A stretch of DNA of 64,000 nt from Bradysia coprophila. Lineage: Eukaryota > Arthropoda > Insecta > Diptera > Sciaridae. The notes beneath the pieces are model-generated. The model was not told where the DNA came from, searched no databases, and saw only the letters and a program-made list of their open reading frames with translations. Where the stretch lies: assembly GCF_014529535.1 (NCBI RefSeq), contig NW_023503493.1, forward strand, positions 12,928,001 through 12,992,000, given 5' to 3'. Shown piece after piece: positions 10,355 to 20,879 of the stretch; the first letter of the stretch is position 1; every line of letters starts with the position of its first letter. The translations under genes were made by a program, and so were the position numbers.

Positions 10355-11512
10355 TCAACACTCTCTGTTTACGTAGTTCGAAAAGCCAGCAGCCTTCCTT
10401 CGTAAACAGTTTCCTCGTTCCAAGTGGCTAATCCAAAGTACCACTGCAAAAATGATGAGAATGACAACAGCAATACCCAATCCGTAGCCACACGCTTTAC
10501 CAGCACAATCTTCCATTGTGGTCTTTCGTTTCATGGCCACTTTCTGTAGGGAAAAAGTGCATTAAGAACAGTGCCATCCCAAATGCAATCTTAATGTAGA
10601 CGATAAGAGAATGATAATTACAAACGCAATAGCTGCTGCTGTACACAGCAATTGTTCATCGGCGTTAATTCCCGTTTCGCGGTGAAAAATAATCGTTCCG
10701 TCATATTCCTCTGAGTTGTAAACGTCAGCGTTAGGCATTTGTATGTTACATATTGGATTGGACATTGAATTGGGGCGGTATATCTGGTTGTTGCAGGAAC
10801 ATAGAGGATTATTTGAATCAACGGACACGGACACTCTAACTCACAGTAAAATCTCCAATTTTCAACGATCGAACGCAATTTTCTGGGTAGGCACTGTTGT
10901 GAATTATTCTTAGGCACGTTGAGGCAGGACCATCTACCGTAACTTTTACTGTTCCAATGCTCCTATTCTGGTGGCTTATTTCAAACGTTTGTACTTTCGG
11001 TTCCTGCAAAAAAGAAAAACGGATGCGGTGTCTTTCACTGCAATTTCGAATGGTCCCTCTATATCGTCATTACATTCGTTTCATTCCTTTTGGTAATCTT
11101 CAACATTTCCGTTCCATTTACATTTTGTAGTTTTATGTTAGAATATCCGTCCACTTCGCCCTTGGCTTGAAGGCACCCGAGTGAGTTACGGATGAAAAAG
11201 GAATATCCTGCAAATTTTGAAAGGTATGAACAAAGTCGACGAAACATATGGTCTCAGTGTGTACCGGAACTGTTCGACTTATCATATTCGAGTCTGAGAA
11301 TGGTTGCTCCGGCAAAAATGCTGGAAGAAAATGTTTCGTCTAGAAGCGGAGCAGAGGTAAAAACATCGTTGTACAACGGCAGGCCATCTTTGGTAAATGT
11401 ACTTGTGAAAAATGAAGAAAATGCACTTGTTGATGCTGTAAGGTGAATTTATAGTGAATGGATTACATTCATAAATTGAACATAAGATGAGATACCAACC
11501 GGAAGACGACAT
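10355..11512 (-). CDS. Single-pass membrane protein, paralogue 2 (scramblase/LURP-like candidate)
   Basis: Six exons on the minus strand: 11500-11512, 11265-11435, 11074-11207, 10845-11003, 10622-10783 and 10355-10543. All borders are GT-AG, phases agree, and the product is 275 residues from the ATG at 11512. The first exon codes only MSSS plus one base. After a serine/threonine-rich N-terminus the chain looks like alternating beta strands (YSFFIRNS, KLQNVNGTEMLKI, VQTFEIS, GTVKVTV), then the conserved ADEQLLCTAAAIAF, a short basic link and cysteines (KTTMEDCAGKACGYG). One strong transmembrane helix follows (GLGIAVVILIIFAVVLWI), with a basic tail. This order fits a tubby-like scramblase or LURP fold with a C-terminal membrane anchor, but I cannot confirm the family from sequence alone. 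AATAAA for the minus strand lies at 10193-10198. The tail is intact here, unlike in paralogue 1. Confidence 0.75.
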
Positions 11513-13044
11513 TGTGATTCTTTTAAAAATGTAAAATTTACACAGGACCACTTAATGAAACGAATCGAGATTTTTGTTCAAACATGTTCAATATTGTACA
11601 GTTCTTTCGACAATATTTTTGTGAGTAGCGGGTGTGTCGCGCTACTTTATTCAACAAAAAAAAAACTATTTTTAGCCAAACGTCATTCACTTTTGCTCTT
11701 ATTCTTCTTCTTTTTTCCATTCATTTGTTTCCGTTCATTCAACTCTTGAGTTTTATCAAAATTCGTAGGGTAAAACATTTAAACACGAGCAGTGTCTCTT
11801 TTTACTTTCATTACAAGTGTTGCATTACACGATCATTTAGTAAGCAAATCAATACATAATACCAGTACCGGCTTGTCGTTTAGTTTACTTTAATTTATTG
11901 TGGCAGGTTCATGCAACGGTATACGAAGGTGTTGCTGGTGTATTCTAATCTTCAAAATTATTCAACTTTTGATAAAGTAAGCCAATTGTGTTGCTTCTTT
12001 TAGATTAATAGAGTAAGGCTTAGGGTCAGACTTAAAGCTTACAAAAAATGAAAAATCTTTAAGGCCAGGTGAAGGTGTTTACTATCGCAAAATATATAAG
12101 CAACTTACCTAGCAGATCAGTTCATAAGAATAAAAAACTAGGAGTTAACCATAAAAATCGTCTGAATTCTCTGCAGTTCGATAGTTCCAGGAACGGGAAG
12201 ACAGTGGATCATGACGAGAAATATTCAGCTGATGTCAAAAGCTACTATGACTCTAATTTTCTGGTGAATTTAAGCGGAAAGTCATATTTCGTTAGGTGTA
12301 GTGCCAGCCTTTGATGGAATGTGGTGAAATGATGGCATGAATATTGGAGAAATGTTAGCGAAAATTCTAAAGAAATCGAAAGTGCTTCATTGGTAAATCA
12401 AGGTGAGCAATCCCTCGAAGTGTCACTGCACTCGGACTCACCCTACGCTTGGATTCTGTGGTTTTTTGCAGATTGCATTACCTTCAGGGGTTGTTATAGT
12501 TTTGGTCAAATGAAGAATGAAATCGAAGAATAATTTTTTCTGAAAAACCTGTCGTGTCTGATAAGTCGACAATTTAAAGTATGACCCGTCACGCCAAGTG
12601 TACCAACGAAAATTTTTTATGTTCCACCAACATTCTTCATTTGTCTCTAAACCTTCATCTTAAGACCAATGAATAATTTCTACGATCTATGACAGACGGC
12701 TGAGGTACCCGTGGCGTAGGAGATGTAGAACACAGTCTTACTCAATAGATCCGCGATATTTTTTTTTCTTTTTCTGCGAAATAATTGCCCAAATGACACC
12801 AATGGTGGGCCTTTTTTGAATTGAAATTCCCAAAAAAAGCACATTAAATGGAAACGACTCTTCTCTTTAATTTCCTTTTTTAATGCACTGACTAGCGGCT
12901 AGATTTCATTTAAAAATAAATTTGTTTTCTTTACATTATGAACAATACTTAGAAATTAGAAGACTTTATGATACAAAATGAATGGAATTAAATTATTATC
13001 GATTGCAGTACGTACGGGTTGTGCTAGGCAACATGTAAACCGAT
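11513..13044. other. Intergenic region between paralogue 2 and KNL1
   Basis: The first 250 bases (to about 11770) resemble the 5' flank of paralogue 1. A frame at 12069-12314 begins with GTG and shows no recognisable features. I see nothing else that I can support as a gene; the remainder is AT-rich. Confidence 0.35.
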
Positions 13045-16000
13045 TTAAACATCCGCAATCGGTGCCATGTATGACATCGGATCCGATAAAAACGATCGCA
13101 AAAATGACAATCCACTGGGTAGCGCTTTGAATGCATCGGTAGTTTCCCGAAACGGATCGAAAGTCACATTGCCAGGACCGACCATATCAACATTATCGAA
13201 TTCGATTTTCACCTCTTGCATCAGCAGCTTCTTGATGTCGAACAATGTCTTTTCGACATAGCACGTTCTGGTAATTTGGGAATTTTTTAAATTACGACCG
13301 GAACCGTCAAGAAAGAGTAAAAAAAATCTCATTACCCATCCGTTCCCATGCGAACCAATGCACCGTGTCGGATTGTGATTTCATCGAATTCCTTTATTTT
13401 CACAATGACGCTCCGGAAACGTTTTTCGATTTCTTCCAGACCGCGGAAAATGTTTTCGCTGCTGGACATTAACGATAATAAGTTGGAGGGCAATAAACTG
13501 AACGAATTGTTATGCTTCAGCAAACCTTCCGTTGATATTCGTCTAACTGAAAGTGGGAGTTTGTCGATGAGTGTGGCGCTGTAATATCAAAGTTAAGGAG
13601 AAAAATCTCTTCATCCTAGGAGTCAGCAGCGGGCTCTTCGAATTATCGGGCATGGATATTCTGGCGACTGAGTCAACGGGAATTTTTTTCCTCGTAAAAT
13701 TTTGGTTACCTGCGGTATTTTTATGCCGGAACGACTAGGATAAATTGATACTTACGATGTGTGGGACACTGTTCAATCAAAATTCTGCTGAAAAGTAGCG
13801 GCATATTAAACTGCTCCGCTTTCATCGGCGCATCAACTTCGAATTTTATGTGTATTACAATCGAAGGAATGTCGTCGTAACGCAACGCAATGGTACCGAT
13901 TTGAAAGAAATTGTCGTTGTACTTCCACTGTGGATATTCGCTGAAAAATGTCCGCGGTTTACAAAGTCGAACGAAAATTAGACGAAATGGCACCACTTAC
14001 GTTTTCATTTTATTGTTCATCAGGTACTTGATGTTCATGCGCATCGGATAGCAAATCAGTGGCTCAGGTACATACACTGGCCGAGGTTCAGCGGTGCTGC
14101 AAGTAAAAATTTTCCGGTGAATTTCACAGAGTCGGATATCAAAGTATGAGCTTACGTTTCGCTGCAATTATTTAACAGCCACAATCGGATGTCAGGAGCT
14201 TCGACATTTTGATCGACCAGCAACAGATCCTCCATCTCCCTAGCCGCCTCTCGTTTCTTTCGCGCTGCAATCACGTCTCTCATCGTAGGTAATCCTTTGA
14301 GCTTTTCATACATGCTGAAATCCAACTTGGGTTTATCATCCGATTCACCCACACCGGCGAACGTTGCATTTCCACCGCCCAAACTTTCACGACAGTTCAT
14401 ACATTTTCGACACCGCGGCAGCTTATGAACATCGGTTGTAGCCTCGGCAGACAACTCGACAATGTTTACTGACTCATCGGTTGAGGCAATCAAGTCCATT
14501 TTCGTTTCGCTCAGCATGTCGTTGGACGCGTTTTGAGATAGGTTCATGAAATACTTTTTCGCTGCACTCATTCTAGACTCGACGGGTAGATCGTTTAGTG
14601 ACTCAAAGTCGATAATGTCAATCGAGTCCGAATTCGTTTCGCTCAGCATGTTGTTGGACTTGGTTTGAGACAGATCCATAAAAGATGGTTTCGCATCATT
14701 CGTCTTTTTCAATTGATACGGCTCCAAGTTGCACAGTTCATCGGTGTTATTTTGTAGCGACGTAGCGGAACGCATATCCTGAGACTGTCTGGTGTTTAGG
14801 GTTGGACAGTCGTTGAATGTAACGCTGCTGCAGTTGGCCTTCTGATGTGTGTCAATGTTACTGAAGTTCTGCGGAAATTGGTTATTTGGAACGAATCTGG
14901 TCGAGCTGAGGGGATCTGAGTGAGCAGCAAAGCTGAATTCAGTCGCTAGCACTTGATCGTGCGAAGTGGAATAGTCCAGAAATTTGGCTTTCGGTAATTT
15001 TTCATTTGCCGAATCGTATAGAGCGGTGGGATCGAATGTTGGTAGCAGAGTCTTCTCTCGACAAGCGACATATTCTATCGGATTCAATGACAAATCTTTC
15101 GAAATTAGGTTGGTCAAATCTTGCGTATTTTGACCGTGTGAAAGTTGAGCTGAACTATTCGTAAAAACATTTTCTTTATTTGCAGCTCCCGGCAACTCGT
15201 TCAACGGCTCACGATTGCTTAGGCTTAGAGGTTTCAGCGAACTATTTTTCGTGCATTCGCTCGGCGATCTCGAGCCAGCCAATTTACTCATCGCACCATC
15301 ATCAATCTCACCACTAACTTCTGCCTGGAAATTCGTGTCCAAAAAAATGGTCAGATCTTCTATGGCCGGCTCATCCGGATTCAATGAATGTGGTGACAAT
15401 GGATGATTCTTAAATTGAATGTCCATCGAAATCGTCAGATCTTCTTCCAACGTACGATGACGACTGATACCGCTAATCGATTGAAATGCTGGCTCATTGC
15501 CACCCATTTCATGGTCGCCGGCAGTTTCTTTCTCAGTATCATCAAGTTTATCCGCTCCATTCCATCCAGCAGCGTTGTCCTCCTGCAACGGATTCCTTAC
15601 CGCAAACGTCTGATCGATTGCAGCGCTGATATCTCCACGGCCAAAAATGTGAGTCTTCTGGCTGGTTGGAATGGAAGTGTCCGAGACGAAAGAGGTGATG
15701 GATGGCTCATCAATAGATGTCAAGGCAGTAGTCCTCTCGAGCCGTTTTGACGGTCTAACTGACTTGTCGTCGGACAACTATCGAAAATTGGAAAATTAAA
15801 TTAATTTACCGAAATGGACCGTTCACAACATACCGTGGTTTGAGGCAACGAAACATCCGACATCTCAGCATCATCGAACATCCGTGTCGTATTCAGGTTC
15901 ACCTGCGATTTAGTTCCAGACTTTCGGTCAGGGCTTGAAACGCTCATATTGACGTGATGTAGAATTGTGTTGTACATTCCCGGCTCCAAGTTTTCGTCAT

Positions 16001-17360
16001 TCATTTTTCGAATTTTCACCGACTTCACGACATCCGTAGCTACCGTCTCCACCGAAATGGTGTCAATTGTTTTCCGTTTGTTAGCATTTCCCACAATTCC
16101 GGACATATCCACAAGTTTACAGTTAGTCACCGATGTGGACGATGTGGACACAGTTTCTTCGACGATCATTGTTTGATTGAAAAGTTTCGTGTGTGACACG
16201 CTGTCACGCTGTGATATTTCCATCTAAAAAAATGTAAAATAAAATTTCAGAGACCAGTCATGAACCGAGTCGTTGTTCCAAATTACCTCGGCCGAACCAT
16301 TTTCAATATCAGCGAACAAATCGATTGTCGGTGCAACAGCTACAGAATTCGATGCAGTTGCCACAGAATCCAATGTCGGTATTTGTGATACGGAGCCAGA
16401 GTTGCTTAAATTTTTGGCCGTGTTACTCTTTTCGTAGGAATCACCCCAAATGGTTTGATTGTCGACATCGGCCACGAACTCTCTAAAAAATTATCGGTGT
16501 CATTTCGGCTGAATAATCTCTGATGCTCAATCGACTTACTTGACATTGTTGACATGTGAAAAGCTAATCCTCTTCGACCGTCGGCTGAACGTTTGTGTTG
16601 GACTTTCGTCAGAGGTCACCACATTTTTCAGAATCTGTTGAACAATAAAATTAGAGCTTAGCAGGCAGTTCGAAGTATTTAACATTTTAACGCGAATTCT
16701 GAGCCGAACACTGTCTCAATTGGTAGGCTCATTACACGATTTTAATATGTCGTCGTGACAACTAATTTAGTTCAGCGTTCGGTAGCTTCATTTCGACTTT
16801 TGTGCAGATCGTTCATCATATACGTCAATTGGGACGACATATCGAATTCGGGGCTGTATTCAACTGTTAGATAGGTAGAATAGAAGGAAATTTGGTTCGA
16901 CGTAAATGCTATTCTAAATAAATCTGAAAACGGAACCGGTCATCGAATTTGGGCAAAGAATTTAGCGTAAAATTTGACGGTTTATTGAACCGACTAGGAC
17001 TAACTACTCGAACTTCGCAATTTCATTTTTAAAGCTGCGAGAAGGCCGCTTAGTTCTCTGTTTACGATCAAACAATGAAAACTGAAAACTCATCCCACAT
17101 TCGATTGTTAAGTAAACAGAGCGGCTGGCAGCTTCAGTACTGCAGGTGGGATGCATTACCATTACTTGAAACACATATTACCCAGAGTTTATCATCATTT
17201 TTGTCGGCGTTATCGATAACAGATGAATAGCATCTTTTGCTATTTACTGTTATTTTGGGCTATTGTTTGGTATTAATTTTTAAACGAATACCGATCACTA
17301 TTTCACACTCACCGATGATATTCGACGGGTTTGTCGCCTGTTTTCTATGTTGTCACTCAT
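13045..17360 (-). CDS. Spc105R: Kinetochore scaffold KNL1/Spc105R
   Basis: KNL1 is the outer-kinetochore scaffold that recruits protein phosphatase 1 and the spindle checkpoint. Nine exons: 17313-17360, 16540-16634, 16287-16482, 15834-16223, 14156-15777, 14001-14096, 13756-13940, 13336-13578 and 13045-13267; about 1,030 residues. The PP1 docking motif SSILK is built across the exon 1/exon 2 junction. A second one, RISF (in SKRISFSHVNNVK), follows about 25 residues later. This pair and its spacing are the KNL1 signature. The middle is long, acidic and low in structure, with two degenerate MELT-like repeats (DLTISMDIQF, DLTIFLDTNF) and a duplicated FMxLSQxxSNxMLSET block. Exons 6-9 carry compact sequence (EPLICYPMRMNIKYL onward) and helices, as expected for the C-terminal RWD/Mis12-binding part. 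All junctions are in phase except exon 7 to 8, which is off by one base if the donor at 13755 is used. The long first intron is 678 bp; the others are 56-177 bp. Confidence 0.85.
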
Positions 17361-18179
17361 GCTATTATTTTTGCTTGTTGTTCACGGAACAAAATTAAAT
17401 TTAGAAAATTTTCAGCAATAACAACGCGTAAACATCAGTTACAAATTTCTTTTTCTCTGACCTTTCTGACGTTCATTCAAAAGCCGTCGATAACACAGTC
17501 CCGATTTTGATTCACACCGGTCGCGCCATCTCTACTTATTTTAGCTGCGTCGGTAAGGCAGTAGAACAACCGGAATATTTTGAAAAAGAAAAAAATTGTG
17601 CATCGAATAGATTGTTGTTTCAATTTATATATTTAACAATGTTGTTTGAAGTTTAAATGTTAAGAAACGTTAATATTCTTGTTGGTTCGCTTAGTTTGTT
17701 CTTTTATCATCATAACATAATTTTTTGATCAACTCAACAATAACTACACCCACCAAGGTACTGTTAGGTTGCGCAGATCACAACGCAAGATGCAAATGTC
17801 CTGACATGCTGTGAACTAGCTGTCAAAAAAAGTCGATTCGCTCGTTTTACGGTTTTCGTTTTTAATTTTTTTATCGCATACGTGTGTGTATTGTTCGCTA
17901 TATACACGACGTATATACGAGTAATAGTAGATCATTCGCCTTCGGCTCATGCAATAACTTTCCAAGTGTCTAAATAAACATGTGGACAGAGGTGAATAAT
18001 CTTCTATTACTCTTGCTCAAGGTGAATACGCTATTTTATCTACCAACGGCGAAATGATAGCACTTTTTCACCTAGGTAGATAAACAAATTTACCCTAGAG
18101 TGCTAAAGGTTTTGCAAGCAAAATTATATCACTATAAAAAGAGATGTTTGTCTACTGCGATAAACTACCTCACTGATAT
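17361..18179. other. 5' flank of KNL1 and intergenic spacer
   Basis: The KNL1 promoter must lie in the first few hundred bases, but no TATA box is evident. No coding frame is supported. The stretch around 17990-18090 contains short imperfect inverted pieces (CCTAGGTAGATAAA) only. Confidence 0.35.
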
Positions 18180-18251
18180 AAGGCTGTGTATAAGAGACAC
18201 TTATACTTTCGCAAGCGCTCGTATACGTACACGTCTCTTATATACAGCCTT
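18180..18251. ncRNA. 72-nt hairpin, miRNA-precursor-like
   Basis: AAGGCTGTGTATAAGAGAC (18180-18198) pairs fully, with one G:U, to GTCTCTTATATACAGCCTT (18233-18251). The inner part ACTTATAC pairs with GTATACGT with one mismatch, and the loop closes on CGC-AA-GCG. The size, single bulge on the 3' arm and long stem resemble an animal pre-miRNA. It could equally be a tiny foldback transposon. Strand cannot be decided from the sequence. Confidence 0.4.
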
Positions 18252-18891
18252 TTAGCAGTAATGTACTATTATTTATGTCATGTGATCAAACATTCCCTGA
18301 ACGCAACAGAATTTTTCGAAAGTTCTTTTTTCCTCGAAAGCCTGATCACGTATCAGACCTTTCGTGGAACAATTTGGGTTTTTCAATGAAAAACTGACAC
18401 TGGAAATTCCTAGACTTGGAAGATGCCTCACCCCCTCACACCAGCAATTCTCAACCGATTTTATTAGTACAAACCATACAAACCGGAGGAAATAGCGAAT
18501 TCATACACCTATAAAAAAAATATTTGGGTATGGTACCCGTGCAGTTCTTTTTACTACACAGCTGAACATTAGTTTTCAGCATATCTGTATATTGTACGTA
18601 ATTGCTGAATTTTGAACGTAATGACAGTACTATGTACAGCTAAGATGTACTACTGTTCTGTTACGTTGACAAATATACTGCTACGTTAACAAATGTACTT
18701 GTCCCGAATTTGTACAGCAGAGCAGTACATGATTTATGACAGATTCAAAGTACCATTCAGATGGACAACGTACACTATAGCTGAATGAATGCCAGTTTGA
18801 ATGTAGTGGTCGTGAAAACTTCCATAATGTTAAATGAGACTAAACACTGCACGAACTTTCGAGACAATTTAGGAACTATTTGTAATTAGTA

Positions 18892-19646
18892 GAGGGGCAT
18901 TTGGTGTCTAGCCATCCTAAACTATTAGCGAAAATGTTTTGATGGGATTATTTTGAGTATTATTATTAGTAGTCAAAAAAACACTAATTAGAAATTTTTT
19001 AGGTCGCGGATCAACAAGGTTTTTTTAACAAACAAAATTTCGACCACCAATATAAAATCGGCGGTACAATATAAACAATCCGTTTCTTCGGCGACATTCC
19101 ATGATTTTCAAAAGAGATTGTATATAAAATATAAAATTAATTAAATAACGCGACACTTACGTGGAATCCGAAATATGAACGTTCGCGAGCTTTGTTAACG
19201 TAAGTACAAGATGCACTTAATGACGATTCTTCTTCTTCTATACGTCGGTTCTTCATTCATGCGTGCATTTGTACATACGAATAAAGAACCGACGTATATG
19301 TAGAAGAAGAAGAAGAATCGTTTTTTCGAATCTAGTACCTACGTTAACAAAGCGAAAGTTTAATTTTCGATGATGATTCCACGTAAATGTCGTGTTGTTT
19401 AATTAATTTTATATTTTATACACAATCTCCGTTGAAAATAATGGAAGAAATGAAGTGTTTATATTGTACCGCTGATCTTATATTGGCGGGTGAAATTTTG
19501 TTTGTTAAAAAAAAACCTTGTTGACCTAGAATTTTTCTAATTAGTGTTTTTTTGACTACTAATAATACTCAAAATAATCCCATCAAAACATTTTTTATAA
19601 AATCCATAGGAAGGCAAATCACTTTTTTTTGACGAAATGCCCCCCT
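18892..19646. mobile_element. Giant foldback element (755 bp hairpin)
   Basis: The terminal GAGGGGCATTT at 18892-18902 is inverted as AAATGCCCCCCT at 19635-19646. The arms run inward for more than 300 bases each (for example TGATGGGATTATTTTGAGTA at 18940 against TACTCAAAATAATCCCATCA at 19566) to a centre near 19268. The innermost stem carries CTTCTTCTTCTA...ACGTCGGTTCTT and its complement. The arms differ mainly by small indels. There is no coding frame. Confidence 0.8.
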
Positions 19647-20499
19647 ACTAAATTCAGAAATTCAAGTTTTGAATAATAACGTATTTGAATAATGAAGGCT
19701 CAAGAAATTTTTTCAATAAATGACTTGGTAAATGATTTTGTTACACTATAAACCTATTTTTTGACATTCGTAAATATCAATCTTTCTCTTCTGTTCGAAA
19801 GTTAGCACTTAAGGAGCACACGTTATTCCACGAATTTTGTCATAAATGTAGCCGGCGAAAGAACTCAGCCTCGATGCTTGTGAGAAAAAGGCACTGATTA
19901 AGTAAATCCACGCAATCGATTCTTAACACATTTTCAAACAGTTTGCTCAAAAATATGAATAAACAGCTTTTCCTAAGAAAAATTTCTCACTTTTAGTTTT
20001 CATTCGCATACAAAATCATGAAATGAAAAAACTGAAGTCTGCAAACAAAGGATAACAAATTTGACGTACACATGTGTAGTACTAGTTGCGTTTTAACCGC
20101 TTTTGAGCGAGACAGTAATGACGTATTAGTAAAATTGACTATGTTGCTACCCTTAATTTTAATAAGCTTCTGTCAGACTGTTGGGTGTCTAAATAATATG
20201 TGACAAAAGCCCATCTGCCGGAAACTTAACTTTTTCTTTCAAAATATTTATTCTTAGAATTATAGAATAGGAGAAGAAGTCTTACAATTTCCTAACAAAT
20301 AATTTACAGAAAAAAACTTCCTTCTTGAACATTTGGAAATTACATTACCACACAACAGTATTAAAATACGAGAACTTTTAAAGTTCAATTTCATAATACT
20401 GATCAATTGAACATTAATGTTCAGCAAGACAGTACAGTGGAGACGTACGATGTATAAGATAGCTTTCACAAAATGGCTTCCAAACACAAGTACTGAGTT

Positions 20500-20580
20500 G
20501 GGACATGGGTAAGGTGGTGGACTGGAGTGTCGGAGGTCCCGAGTTCGAATTGCACGGACGGCGGTTTTTTTTTTTTTTTT
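20500..20580 (+). repeat. tRNA-like SINE or tRNA relic with poly-T
   Basis: TGGTGGACTGG (from 20515) resembles a polymerase III A box. GAGTTCGAATTGC at 20541-20553 resembles a B box. An uninterrupted T tract follows at 20565-20580. The T-stem bases do not pair well and the boxes are close together, so this is not a functional tRNA gene. Confidence 0.35.
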
Positions 20581-20879
20581 AAATAAGTTGACGTAAATAA
20601 ACGTACTAAATAGTTTAAAGATGAAAATTTATGAACTCTGAATAATATTTTCTGTACAACTTTTATTTTTCGATGAGACAACCAATGTTCGCCCAACTGT
20701 ACATTGATACAGCTGTACTGTAAATATTACTGCTACGTTAACATAATGTACTTGTCCCGAATTTGTACAGTACATTCGTACAACGACTACAGCTGAGCTG
20801 GACAAAATTTTTAAAGGTGTATAAAAAAATCACCTTTCAATCGCTATTTCCTCCGCTGCATACAAATTTTGACATTAGA

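Larger units (their letters stand above)
18478..20867. repeat. Outer inverted and direct repeats around a nested hairpin
   Basis: ACAAACCGGAGGAAATAGCGA (18478-18498) and TCGCTATTTCCTCCGCTGCA (20841-20860) are inverted relatives. Both are next to CACCT(A/T)TAAAA sequences. In addition, ACTGCTACGTTAAC... through TGTCCCGAATTTGTACAG occurs as a direct repeat at 18676-18716 and 20729-20770. The arrangement suggests an old element interrupted by later insertions, including the hairpin at 18892-19646. Confidence 0.55.

Noticed and set aside
12069..12314. 81-codon + strand frame
   Set aside because: It starts at GTG, with no domain and no splice or promoter evidence.
20500..20580. Functional tRNA gene
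   Set aside because: The B-box-like motif is present, but the arms do not pair and no acceptor stem can be drawn.
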